Shown: piece after piece, positions 17,549 to 25,758 of the stretch
Position numbering within the stretch: the first letter of the stretch is position 1
Layout: every line of letters begins with the position of its first letter
Source of the DNA: JAVJST01 sp965229715
GTDB taxonomy: Bacteria > Pseudomonadota > Alphaproteobacteria > Rhodospirillales > Casp-alpha2
DNA length: 64,000 nucleotides
Assembly: GCA_965229715.1 (NCBI GenBank)
Contig: CBDDJL010000002.1
Location: forward strand, 310,001-374,000
Direction of reading: 5' to 3'
The notes under the pieces: model-generated
Databases searched by the model: none
The model's input: only the letters and a program-made list of their open reading frames with translations
What the model was told of the DNA's origin: nothing
Program-made: the position numbers and the translations under genes

Positions 17549-18993
17549 GCACCCCTGCTTCGACCGCTCCCGTCTCAACCGGCGACTTTACCCGCGACGC
17601 GCGGCGCGCGCTCGCCGACGAGCAATTACAGGACGTGCTGGCATCCTTCTCCGACGGCTTTCCGGCGAAACGCGCCGAGGCCATTTCGCGCCTGCCGGAA
17701 TTCGAGGACCTTCGCGACGCCGGCAAGGCGATCAAGGACCACGTGCTCGACAATCTGGACGTCTATCTCGAGCGTTTCGAGGCCGCCGTTACGGAAAGCG
17801 GCGGTCACGTGCATTGGTGCCGCGATGCCGCCGAGGCGCGCGATGTCGTGCTCGGGTTGTGCCGCGAGGCCGACGCCAAGACGGTGACCAAGTCGAAATC
17901 GATGGTCAGCGAAGAATGCGGCATCAACGAGCACCTCGCGGCCAACGGGATTGAGCCGGTCGAGACGGATCTGGGCGAGTACATCATTCAGCTCAGGGAG
18001 GAACCGCCGAGCCACATCATCGCGCCGGCGATCCATCTCAACAAACGCCAGGTCGCCGAGACCTTCCGCGCTGCCCACGCCGACAGACCGGCCGATCGTG
18101 CGCTCGAAGAGCCGCGCGTCATGCTCGATGAGGCGCGGGAAGAACTGCGCTCGAAGTTTCTCGCGGCCGACGTCGGGCTTTCCGGCGCCAACATGCTGGT
18201 TGCCGAGACAGGATCCATCGTTCTCGTCACCAACGAAGGCAACGCCGATCTGACCACCGCCCTGCCGAAAACCCACGTTGCGCTCGCGACCATCGAGAAG
18301 ATCGTGCCGACCGTCGACGACGCGATGACCATCCTGCGGCTGTTGGCGCGGTCGGCTACCGGCCAGGACATCACGGTTTATTCGACCCTGATCACCGGAC
18401 CCAAGCGCGCCGCCGATCTCGACGGCCCGGAAAACTTTCATGTTGTCATTGTCGACAATGGCCGTACCGCCATGTTCGCGAACGGATTCCGCGACATGCT
18501 GCGCTGCATTCGCTGCGGATCCTGCATCAACCACTGCCCGGTCTACGGCGTCGTCGGCGGTCATGCCTACAACTCGATGTACGCCGGTCCCATGGGGGCG
18601 GTCCTGACGCCGGGCGTGCGCGGCATCGAAACCGCCGGCGATTTGCCCAACGCGTCGACGCTCTGCGGCAAGTGCGCGACCGTATGCCCGATGAAGATTC
18701 CGTTGCCCGACATGTTGCGCCGCTGGCGCGAACGGCAGTTCGAGGCGGGCCGCGTCAAGGCCGGCCAGCGCGCCGGTCTCGGTCTCTGGGCCTTCGCCGC
18801 CAAGCGGCCGTGGCTCTATCGCCTGCTCAGCCGCGCCGGTCATCTGGCGCTTAAGCTCGCCGGCGGCAAGCGGGGCCGGGTCGCATCGTGCCCGGGGGCG
18901 GCGGGCTGGACAGTGGTGCGGGACCTGCCGGCGCCGCCGAGCGGGTCGGGCGGCACGTTCGTGGCGGCCTGGAAATCGGGACGACGGTCATGA
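17545..18993 (+). CDS. lutB: L-lactate dehydrogenase complex iron-sulfur subunit LutB
   Basis: A 482-residue protein with an N-terminal LUD domain (TKSKSMVSEECGIN, LGEYIIQL) and two 4Fe-4S motifs in the C-terminal third: CIRCGSCINHCPVYG and CGKCATVCPMKIPLP. This arrangement is that of LutB/YkgF, which carries electrons from lactate to the respiratory chain. GTG 17545 overlaps the lutA stop, and its own stop overlaps the lutC start (ATGA). No lactate permease or LutR-type regulator lies beside it. Confidence 0.94.
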   Translation: MSTPASTAPVSTGDFTRDARRALADEQLQDVLASFSDGFPAKRAEAISRLPEFEDLRDAGKAIKDHVLDNLDVYLERFEAAVTESGGHVHWCRDAAEARDVVLGLCREADAKTVTKSKSMVSEECGINEHLAANGIEPVETDLGEYIIQLREEPPSHIIAPAIHLNKRQVAETFRAAHADRPADRALEEPRVMLDEAREELRSKFLAADVGLSGANMLVAETGSIVLVTNEGNADLTTALPKTHVALATIEKIVPTVDDAMTILRLLARSATGQDITVYSTLITGPKRAADLDGPENFHVVIVDNGRTAMFANGFRDMLRCIRCGSCINHCPVYGVVGGHAYNSMYAGPMGAVLTPGVRGIETAGDLPNASTLCGKCATVCPMKIPLPDMLRRWRERQFEAGRVKAGQRAGLGLWAFAAKRPWLYRLLSRAGHLALKLAGGKRGRVASCPGAAGWTVVRDLPAPPSGSGGTFVAAWKSGRRS

Positions 18994-19673
18994 CAACGGG
19001 TGCGCCATCGGCGCGCGACGCCATCCTCGAACGGCTTGGCTACAGCCTTGGACGGGATGCGCGCGGGGAACGCGAAACCGCCGTCGATGCCTGGGTTGCG
19101 CGGGACAGCCGCCCGCCGCGTCCTGCCCGGGCGATTTCGGCAGGAACGGAGCGGACGGCGCGGTTTGTTGCGGAATCCCGGCGCAACGGTGCGACCGTGA
19201 TCGAAATCGACGCGCTGATCGATTTGCCGGGCGCGCTTGCGGGTTACATGCGGGATCATAACCTCGGCGGCGCGTTCAGAGTTGCCGCCACGGAAAGCCT
19301 TGCCGATGTCGACTGGTCGTCGGATGCGATGTTGATGCCGGATACCGGTCCGGCCTCGCCGTCCGATGTGCTTTCCGTCTCTTCGGCGGTCGCCGGGGCC
19401 GCCGAAACCGGTTCGGTGATGTTCGTTTCCGGGCCCGAGACGCCGGCGACCCTGCATGTCCTGCCGCTGCACCACGTTTCCGTGATTCACGCCGGCGACA
19501 TCGAGGGCGGTTACGAGGATGCGGTTGCGCGCGCACGCCGCGCTGCCGGCGTCATGCCGCGGGTGCTCAATATCATTACCGGTCCGTCGCGCACCGCCGA
19601 TATCGAGCAGACACTGCTGATGGGGGCGCACGGACCCCAGGCCGAGGTCGTCATCGTGGTCGGGAGTTCATGA
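18990..19673 (+). CDS. lutC: L-lactate dehydrogenase complex subunit LutC (LUD domain)
   Basis: A 227-residue LUD-domain protein. The motifs TGSVMFVSGPETPATLHVLPLHHVSVI and NIITGPSRTADIEQTLLMGAHGP (read in shorter parts) are those of LutC/YkgG, the third subunit of the lactate oxidation complex. ATG 18990 overlaps the lutB stop; the frame is open upstream only as a shadow. The smr gene starts one base after its stop, so the cassette is fused into the mltA-smr transcript. Confidence 0.9.
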   Translation: MTTGAPSARDAILERLGYSLGRDARGERETAVDAWVARDSRPPRPARAISAGTERTARFVAESRRNGATVIEIDALIDLPGALAGYMRDHNLGGAFRVAATESLADVDWSSDAMLMPDTGPASPSDVLSVSSAVAGAAETGSVMFVSGPETPATLHVLPLHHVSVIHAGDIEGGYEDAVARARRAAGVMPRVLNIITGPSRTADIEQTLLMGAHGPQAEVVIVVGSS

Positions 19674-19674
19674 T

Positions 19675-20220
19675 ATGGGACGCCGGCTCGACCCCGACGA
19701 AGCCGAACTGTGGGAACGAATCGCCGCCGATATCGAGCCGCTCAACCCACATAAGCGCAATAAGTTGATCGAAACAGAGCCTGATCCAAGCGTATCCGAA
19801 AACAAGATCAAGAAAAAACGCCAAATTGACCAAAGAAGCTTAGATAAGGGCACGGCCATGGCCTTGGGCCGGCCCCGCAACCCAAACGCAAATATTGACA
19901 AGCGCACACTCGAACGCTTGAAGCGTGGAAAAATGAATATCGAGGCCCGCCTCGATCTTCATGGCCACACCCAGGAAAGCGCACACCGAGCCCTCGATGC
20001 CTTCATCGAAGCTGCGTACGATGCCGGCCGACGCTGCGTTCTCGTCATTACCGGCAAGGGCTTGCGGGGCGAGGAAGGCCGTCGCGGCGTGCTCCGCGAG
20101 AAGGTTCCGCAGTGGCTTTCCGGTAGCAGACTCAGCCCAATGATCGTATCATGGCAATCGGCCCAGCCGCGTGACGGCGGCGAGGGCGCGCTTTACATCC
20201 TGATCCGGCGGCGGCGATGA
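19675..20220 (+). CDS. Smr-domain protein
   Basis: A 181-residue protein ending in a small MutS-related (Smr) domain. LDLHGHTQESAHRALDAFI and VLVITGKGLRGEEGRRGVL carry the DLHG and TGKG motifs expected for a nuclease-like Smr fold. The N-terminal 85 residues are charged, Lys-rich and encoded by DNA visibly less GC-rich than the neighbours. Smr normally follows mltA directly in alphaproteobacteria; here three lut genes separate them. Stand-alone Smr proteins can act as endonucleases on RNA or DNA; the target is unknown here. Confidence 0.88.
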   Translation: MGRRLDPDEAELWERIAADIEPLNPHKRNKLIETEPDPSVSENKIKKKRQIDQRSLDKGTAMALGRPRNPNANIDKRTLERLKRGKMNIEARLDLHGHTQESAHRALDAFIEAAYDAGRRCVLVITGKGLRGEEGRRGVLREKVPQWLSGSRLSPMIVSWQSAQPRDGGEGALYILIRRRR

Positions 20221-20615
20221 CACCGTTTGGCGAACGTATCCGCGAACTTCGCAAGGTCCGTGGCATCACCCTGAAGAAGATGGCCGAGGATCTCGGCGTC
20301 TCGAGTGCGTATCTCTCGGCGCTCGAACACGGCCACCGCGGTCGCCCGGCGCCCGGCATGATCATGCAGATATGCGGCTATTTCGACCTGATTTGGGACC
20401 AAACCGAGGAGCTGAAGCGCCTCGCCCTGCTATCGCACCCGCGCGCCACCGTGGATACCGCGGGCCTCAGCCCGAAGGCCACCGAGCTCGCCAACACGCT
20501 GGCCGAACACATTGCGGAACTCGACGACGACACGCTGCAATGGATCCTCGACGAGATTCGCGGTCGCCTCGGCGCCAACGCCCGGCGCAAGTCGGGCAAC
20601 GAACCGACGCACTGA
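20217..20615 (+). CDS. XRE-family helix-turn-helix protein
   Basis: A 132-residue protein with an N-terminal HTH_3 domain (FGERIRELRKVRGITLKKMAEDLGVSSAYLSALEHG, residues about 4-38). The C-terminal helical half (LSPKATELANTLAEHIAEL) is distinctive of a small regulator conserved downstream of smr in this class. The ATG overlaps the smr stop (ATGA). Its targets are unknown. Confidence 0.86.
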   Translation: MTPFGERIRELRKVRGITLKKMAEDLGVSSAYLSALEHGHRGRPAPGMIMQICGYFDLIWDQTEELKRLALLSHPRATVDTAGLSPKATELANTLAEHIAELDDDTLQWILDEIRGRLGANARRKSGNEPTH

Positions 20616-20649
20616 TGAATTGGCAGTGTTTCTCTGAGGTTTCTTATGC

Positions 20650-20678
20650 TTGAGAGAACCGAACAGACAAACTACTTT
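20650..20678 (+). promoter_or_regulatory. Possible promoter before the low-GC lipoprotein gene
   Basis: TTGAGA (20650-20655), 17 bases, then TACTTT (20673-20678), 38 bases before ATG 20716. The -35 is good and the -10 weak. It argues that the open frame upstream of 20716 is not coding. Confidence 0.35.
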
Positions 20679-20715
20679 CGGCTGTAGCGTTCATCATTTC
20701 ACCAAAGGCAATCCG

Positions 20716-21984
20716 ATGTTGAATAGAAAATGGCGGGCTGCGGCGCTTGCGGCCGCGTTGATGGGGGTTGGTGGCTGCGCTTCTGTCGTCAGTGACGACG
20801 AATCCACGACCTACATTGGAACAAACCCTGAAAACGCACGGTGTGAATTGCACGGACAAGACTTTACTCGGGTCGTCAACACACCGGCCAGCCTACACCT
20901 TCCCGCGAATTCGGCTCCAATGACGATAGCGTGTCGCGCTGAAGGCTACTTTCTGACAACCGAAGAACTCGATACAGAAGCAGATGGATGGATCCTAGGA
21001 AACCTACTCTTCGGCGGCATCATTGGCATTGCCATCGACGCAGCAAGTGGTGCGGGCCAGAAGTTTCCGCCGCAAATATCGATCGTATTACAGCCAAGTG
21101 AGTTTACGTCTGAACAGGCGCGGGACGAATGGTTCGCAGCCCGGCGCACAGCTATCAACAATACTTGGGATAGCGCCGTCGAAGCGCTCGAAAAACAATG
21201 CAACGAGAACAACCGGACAAGACCCGAGAATTGCCCCCAACTGATGGAGAAAGCACTTTCCAGCAGACAGAGAGAGCTGGCCGAACTTGAGATCAATTAT
21301 CCAAAATCACAAATCGTGCCGGAAAGGTCGGTTGTTGCAACCAGAGAAGCAAGCAGCGGAAGTCTTGTGCGGACAATGGATTCGGACGTTTTGGATGTAA
21401 TTTTGAGCCGCAACGGGTATGCGTCACAGGCGGAAGCCCATGCCGATTATTTGACAATGGACACCGACGCTGCCGCTAAAGCCCGTTTTACCTCACTTCC
21501 GGGCGTTGCGAAAAATGCAATAATTGCCGAATTGGATCCGCGCTTCGGTAATGGCGACACTGAGTCAACTGGGTGGGGCGATGCGGATCTAAGAGAAGAA
21601 GATAGCCGTACGGCGAAAGCGCTCGAACCGATCATCGTCGAAGGACGCTGGGAATTCCGTCTCGAAGTTGTCGAGACGAAAGACAAGGCGTACCCAGGCA
21701 ATACAGGATTCTGTAGTGTCGGAGACCATGCAGAGAGGGTCGTTGAAATAAAAAATCAAAAATTCAGTGGCTCGATGAGCGGAATTGAGGCCACGTCATT
21801 CATCAGATTTTCGGGCTCACAAACATCGGATGGAACGATCACCGTGAAGGCATATGCCAAGAGAAACAAAATCGACACAACCCTTTCACAGCGTGACGGA
21901 GCATTCACTGGAACGTTCCACGCTGTAAATGCATATGGCACATGCATTGGTGTGGCAGAGCTAAAAAAAGCTGACCCTGCCTAA
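20716..21984 (+). CDS. Uncharacterised lipoprotein
   Basis: A 422-residue protein that I do not recognise. It opens with a lipoprotein signal peptide (MLNRKWRAAALAAALMGVGG then Cys21). The region CELHGQDFTRVVNTPASLHL resembles a PEGA-type surface domain. A Gly-rich hydrophobic stretch (GNLLFGGIIGIAIDAASGAG, about residues 96-115) follows, then an EAL/EKQC-rich helical middle. The last 100 residues hold two Cys that could pair. The base composition is clearly lower in GC than both neighbours, and it interrupts the HTH-hslU junction, so recent gain is likely. ATG 20716 was chosen for its signal peptide. Confidence 0.75.
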   Translation: MLNRKWRAAALAAALMGVGGCASVVSDDESTTYIGTNPENARCELHGQDFTRVVNTPASLHLPANSAPMTIACRAEGYFLTTEELDTEADGWILGNLLFGGIIGIAIDAASGAGQKFPPQISIVLQPSEFTSEQARDEWFAARRTAINNTWDSAVEALEKQCNENNRTRPENCPQLMEKALSSRQRELAELEINYPKSQIVPERSVVATREASSGSLVRTMDSDVLDVILSRNGYASQAEAHADYLTMDTDAAAKARFTSLPGVAKNAIIAELDPRFGNGDTESTGWGDADLREEDSRTAKALEPIIVEGRWEFRLEVVETKDKAYPGNTGFCSVGDHAERVVEIKNQKFSGSMSGIEATSFIRFSGSQTSDGTITVKAYAKRNKIDTTLSQRDGAFTGTFHAVNAYGTCIGVAELKKADPA

Positions 21985-21989
21985 CCATT

Positions 21990-22016
21990 TGACCCGGATG
22001 TTCGGGTGACGGGTCA
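21990..22016. terminator. Hairpin between convergent lipoprotein and hslU genes
   Basis: TGACCCG (21990-21996) pairs with CGGGTCA (22010-22016) around a 13-base loop, filling the 32-base gap between two convergent genes. There is no T run on either side, so Rho-independent termination would be inefficient. Confidence 0.35.
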
Positions 22017-23333
22017 TCACAAAATAAACTTCGATAGATCGCTGTTGCGGGCGAGATCGCCAACGCGCTCGCGGACGTAGTCTGCATCGACGCTCACCGC
22101 CTCGCCGGAGCGCTCCGAGGCCTCGAAGCTGATCTCTTCTAGCAACTTCTCCATTACCGTGTGCAGGCGCCGCGCGCCGATGTTCTCGACGCCGGAATTG
22201 ATCTCGGCAGCAAGGTCGGCGACCTCGGCGATGCCGTCCTCGGCGAACGAGAGATCGACGTCCTCGACCCCCATCAATGCCGTGTACTGGGTCACCAGGC
22301 TGGCCTCCGGTTCGGTCAGAATGCGCACGAAATCGTCGCGGGTCAGCGCCTTCAACTCGACCCGGATCGGTAGCCGGCCCTGCAGTTCGGGCAGCATGTC
22401 AGCGGGCTTGGCGATGTGGAACGCGCCGGACGCAATGAACAGGATATGGTCGGTCTTCACCGGGCCGTGCTTGGTCGACACCGTCGTGCCCTCAATCAGC
22501 GGCAGCAGGTCGCGCTGTACGCCCTCACGGCTGACATCGCCGCCGCCGCCGGTCTTTTCGGATCGCGCGGTGATCTTGTCGATCTCGTCGAGAAAGACGA
22601 TGCCGTTGTTTTCGACGAGATCGATGGCGTCGCGCACGACCTCGTCCTCGTCCAGGAGTTTGTCCGACTCCTCGGCGACCAACACGTCATAGGACTGATC
22701 CACGGACATCTTCTTCGGTTTGGTCTGCTGACCGAACGCCTTACCGAAGATGTCGTTGAGGTTGAGCATCCCCATCTGCGCGCCCGGCATGCCGGGGATA
22801 TCGATGGTCGGCATGTTGGCGGACGATGTGCCCGAAACCTGCAGCTCGATTTCCTTGTCGTCGAGCTCGCCCTCGCGCAGCCGCTTGCGGAACTTCTCGC
22901 GGGTCTCGGCGGTTGCGTTCTCGCCGACCAGCGCATCGAGCACGCGCTCCTCGGCGTTGATCTCGGCCTTGGCGACGACGTTGGCCCGCAGCTTGTCGCG
23001 CACCATCAGGATGGCGATCTCGACGAGATCGCGGACGATCTGTTCGACGTCGCGGCCGACATAGCCGACCTCGGTGAACTTGGTCGCCTCGACCTTGATG
23101 AACGGCGCATCGGCGAGTTTGGCGAGCCGGCGGGCAATCTCGGTCTTGCCGCAGCCGGTCGGTCCGATCATCAGAATGTTCTTGGGCAGCACCTCCTCGC
23201 GCAGGCCTTCGTCGAGCTGCTGACGCCGCCAGCGGTTGCGGAGCGCAATGGCGACGGCGCGTTTGGCGTCGCCCTGTCCGACGATGTGACGGTCGAGCTC
23301 GGATACGATTTCGCGGGGTGTGAAACTCTTCAT
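22017..23333 (-). CDS. hslU: HslUV protease ATPase subunit
   Basis: AAA+ unfoldase that feeds substrates to the HslV peptidase. The 438-residue product starts TPREIVSELDRHIVGQGDAK and has Walker A GPTGCGKTEIAR (about residue 60), Walker B VFLDEID, and the C-terminal docking tail DLSKFIL that inserts into HslV. ATG 23333 was chosen; the frame is open to 23498 but that part overlaps hslV. It lies 22 bases after hslV, forming an operon. Confidence 0.97.
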   Translation of the reverse strand: MKSFTPREIVSELDRHIVGQGDAKRAVAIALRNRWRRQQLDEGLREEVLPKNILMIGPTGCGKTEIARRLAKLADAPFIKVEATKFTEVGYVGRDVEQIVRDLVEIAILMVRDKLRANVVAKAEINAEERVLDALVGENATAETREKFRKRLREGELDDKEIELQVSGTSSANMPTIDIPGMPGAQMGMLNLNDIFGKAFGQQTKPKKMSVDQSYDVLVAEESDKLLDEDEVVRDAIDLVENNGIVFLDEIDKITARSEKTGGGGDVSREGVQRDLLPLIEGTTVSTKHGPVKTDHILFIASGAFHIAKPADMLPELQGRLPIRVELKALTRDDFVRILTEPEASLVTQYTALMGVEDVDLSFAEDGIAEVADLAAEINSGVENIGARRLHTVMEKLLEEISFEASERSGEAVSVDADYVRERVGDLARNSDLSKFIL

Positions 23334-23355
23334 GCGGATAGAATCTTTCGAAAAA

Positions 23356-23925
23356 TTAGGCTGCGTCGAGGGCTTCGACGACGACTTCGCGATTGGTGTA
23401 GACGCAGATCCCGGCGGCGATTTCCATGGCGCGGCGCGCGATCGCCTCGGCATCCATATCGTCGCGGTCGTAAAGCGCGCGGGCGGCGGCGAGCGCATAG
23501 TTGCCGCCGGAGCCGATGCCGATCAGGCCGTCTTCGGGCTCCAGCACGTCGCCGGTGCCGGTCAGCACCAGCGATACATCCTTGTCGGCGACCGCCATCA
23601 TGGCCTCGAGGCGGCGCAGGTAACGGTCCGTGCGCCAGTCCTTGGCCATTTCGACGCAGGCGCGGGCGAGCTGACCGGGGTGTTGTTCGAGCTTGCCCTC
23701 GAGCCGCTCGAACAGCGCGAACGCGTCCGCCGTGGCGCCGGCAAACCCGGCAATCACGTCATCGCCCGCGAGGCGGCGGACCTTGCGGGCGTTGCCTTTG
23801 ATCACCGTGTCCCCGAGGCTGACCTGACCGTCGCCGGCGACGACGACGCGGCCGCCCTTGCGCACGGCCAGGATCGTGGTGCCGTGCCAAATAGCGCCCG
23901 TGGTGGCTGTGGATTGCTCGCTCAT
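23356..23925 (-). CDS. hslV: HslUV protease peptidase subunit
   Basis: A proteasome-beta-type threonine peptidase. In the 189-residue precursor, the mature N terminus is Thr16 in WHGTTILAVRKGG, so a 15-residue propeptide would be removed. The catalytic-core motifs VAGDGQVSLGDTVIKGNARK and IGSGGNYALAAARAL are intact. It is divergent from hisB across a 141-base gap that has a possible heat-shock promoter. Confidence 0.97.
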   Translation of the reverse strand: MSEQSTATTGAIWHGTTILAVRKGGRVVVAGDGQVSLGDTVIKGNARKVRRLAGDDVIAGFAGATADAFALFERLEGKLEQHPGQLARACVEMAKDWRTDRYLRRLEAMMAVADKDVSLVLTGTGDVLEPEDGLIGIGSGGNYALAAARALYDRDDMDAEAIARRAMEIAAGICVYTNREVVVEALDAA

Positions 23926-23951
23926 GATGCTTCTCCCGGCGTGAAGCCTTC

Positions 23952-23980
23952 AAATGCGCCCATCGGACCGCCGGGTCAAG
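23952..23980 (-). promoter_or_regulatory. Possible RpoH promoter for hslVU
   Basis: Reading leftward: CTTG at 23980-23977, 18 bases, then CGCATTT at 23958-23952, about 27 bases before the hslV start. Alphaproteobacterial RpoH sites are CTTG-N17/18-CYTATNT; the -35 matches and the -10 only partly. Confidence 0.33.
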
Positions 23981-24066
23981 GGTGGGGACACGCCCAAGTC
24001 TTGAATTGTCTGTTGCCCGTGCCGTCTGTTACAAGATGCGCGCCTTTAACATGTGGAGATCGGGGC

Positions 24067-24666
24067 ATGCGTCAGGCCACCGTCGAACGGACGACCAAGG
24101 AGACCAGCATCAGCGCCACCGTCGATCTCGACGGCACCGGCGAGTATACGGTTTCGACCGGCATCGGCTTTCTCGATCACATGCTCGAACAGCTGTCGCG
24201 GCACAGCCTGATCGACTTGACGGTCGAGGCGAAGGGTGACCTGCACATCGATTTCCATCACACCACCGAAGACACCGGCATCGCCATTGGCGAGGCGGTT
24301 TCCAAGGCGCTCGGCGACCGCGCCGGCATCGCTCGCTACGGCGAGGCGACGATCCCGATGGACGAAACGCTGAGCCGCGTGGCGCTCGATGCATCGAACC
24401 GGCCGTACCTGATCTGGCGCGTCGAATTCTCGAAACCGAAGCTCGGCGACATGGACACCGAACTGTTCAAGGAATGGTTCCAGGCATTCGCCCAGGCCGC
24501 CGGCCTGACGCTGCATGTCGATAACCTGTACGGCGAGAACAATCACCATATCGTCGAGTCGTGCTACAAGGGCCTCGCCCGCGCGCTGCGCCAGGCGATC
24601 GAGATCGATCCGCGGAAGGCCGATGCGGTTCCCTCGACGAAGGGCGTACTCGGCGGCTCGCTTTAG
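24067..24666 (+). CDS. hisB: Imidazoleglycerol-phosphate dehydratase
   Basis: Sixth step of histidine synthesis, dehydrating IGP to imidazole acetol phosphate. The 199-residue protein is the stand-alone dehydratase, without the N-terminal phosphatase domain found in enterobacteria. Metal-binding motifs GIGFLDHMLEQL, DFHHTTEDTGIAIGEA and NNHHIVESCYKGLARALRQA are intact. ATG 24067 was chosen; the frame upstream shadows hslV. Confidence 0.96.
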   Translation: MRQATVERTTKETSISATVDLDGTGEYTVSTGIGFLDHMLEQLSRHSLIDLTVEAKGDLHIDFHHTTEDTGIAIGEAVSKALGDRAGIARYGEATIPMDETLSRVALDASNRPYLIWRVEFSKPKLGDMDTELFKEWFQAFAQAAGLTLHVDNLYGENNHHIVESCYKGLARALRQAIEIDPRKADAVPSTKGVLGGSL

Positions 24667-24704
24667 GGACACGCTGCCGACGTACGGCCCATAACGGAAC
24701 AGGC

Positions 24705-25106
24705 ATGAAAATCTATACGGCTCACGTCCGCCGCCACGGTCTCGACCCGGCCCGCGATCTCGTGCTGGTGCCGGAGGGATTCAGCTTCTGGGCATTTCTG
24801 TTCACGGCGCTCTGGGCGTTCTATCACCGCCTGTGGCTCGCCGGCCTGATCGTTGTCGCGCTTCACGGCCTCGTTGCCTGGGGCCTGATCCATTTCGGCG
24901 GCAACCCGGCGACGGGCCTGATCGCTGATCTCGCCATCGCCGCCGCTGCCGGCCTTTTCGGCAACGACGTCAGGCGCGGCAAGCTGGCGCGCCAGGGCTT
25001 TGTCGAGGAAGACGTGGTCGCCGGCGTTAATCTGCGGGACGCCGAGCGACGTTTTCTCGACGATCATCCGGCTCTGGCGCGCGCCATGGAGGGCGGCCTT
25101 GGCTAG
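24705..25106 (+). CDS. DUF2628 inner-membrane protein
   Basis: A 133-residue membrane protein. The start MKIYTAHVRRHG followed by FSFWAFLFTALWAFYHRLWLAGLIVVAL matches the DUF2628 pattern. Two to three hydrophobic segments cover residues 25-85, and the C-terminal 45 residues are soluble. It sits between hisB and hisH in the histidine operon, an arrangement seen in other alphaproteobacteria. No biochemical role is known. Confidence 0.8.
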   Translation: MKIYTAHVRRHGLDPARDLVLVPEGFSFWAFLFTALWAFYHRLWLAGLIVVALHGLVAWGLIHFGGNPATGLIADLAIAAAAGLFGNDVRRGKLARQGFVEEDVVAGVNLRDAERRFLDDHPALARAMEGGLG

Positions 25107-25121
25107 CCGGCGGGTGTTTTC

Positions 25122-25754
25122 ATGAGCGTCGCCATTGTCGACTACGGCTCCGGGAATCTGCGCTCGGCGGCCAAGGCGTTCGAGCGCGCCGCCGCCGGCG
25201 CGGTGGACATCGCGGTCACGTCGGATCCGGAAGCGGTGCGCCGCGCTGACCGTATCGTGCTGCCCGGCGTCGGCGCCTTTGCGGATTGCAAGGCGGGCCT
25301 CGAAGCGCTCGATGGCATGACGGATGCGCTGATCGAAGCGGTCATCGCGGGCGGCAAGCCGTTTCTCGGCATCTGCGTCGGCATGCAGTTGATGGCGACG
25401 CGCGGTCTCGAACACGGCGATCACGCCGGCCTCGACTGGATCGCTGGCGACGTCGGCCCGCTCGTGCCCGCCGATGCCGCGCTCAAGGTGCCGCACATGG
25501 GGTGGAACGAACTGAGCGTGAGTACAAACCATCCGGTGCTCGACGGTCTGACCGGCGGCGCGCACGTCTACTTCGTGCATTCGTACGCGATGAGCCCGGC
25601 CGATCCGTCGCATGCGCTGGCGACGACGGATTATGGCGGCGCCGTCACGGCCGCCGTCGGCCGCGACAACATGATCGGCACCCAGTTTCACCCGGAGAAA
25701 AGCCAGCGCGCCGGTCTCCGGCTGATCGGCAATTTCCTTGCCTGGAGGCCATGA
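25122..25754 (+). CDS. hisH: Imidazole glycerol phosphate synthase, glutaminase subunit
   Basis: Class I glutamine amidotransferase that supplies ammonia to HisF. The 210-residue product has VDYGSGNLRSAAKAFE at the N terminus, the nucleophile elbow GICVGMQLM with the catalytic Cys at about residue 85, and the catalytic His in GTQFHPEKSQ. It is followed 4 bases later by hisA. Confidence 0.96.
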   Translation: MSVAIVDYGSGNLRSAAKAFERAAAGAVDIAVTSDPEAVRRADRIVLPGVGAFADCKAGLEALDGMTDALIEAVIAGGKPFLGICVGMQLMATRGLEHGDHAGLDWIAGDVGPLVPADAALKVPHMGWNELSVSTNHPVLDGLTGGAHVYFVHSYAMSPADPSHALATTDYGGAVTAAVGRDNMIGTQFHPEKSQRAGLRLIGNFLAWRP

Positions 25755-25758
25755 GCGG

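Noticed and set aside
20650..20715. Upstream extension of the low-GC lipoprotein gene
   Set aside because: It would destroy the lipoprotein signal peptide and overlaps a promoter-like sequence.
22416..23801. 461-codon open frame antisense to hslU and hslV
   Set aside because: Overlaps two certain genes; no support.
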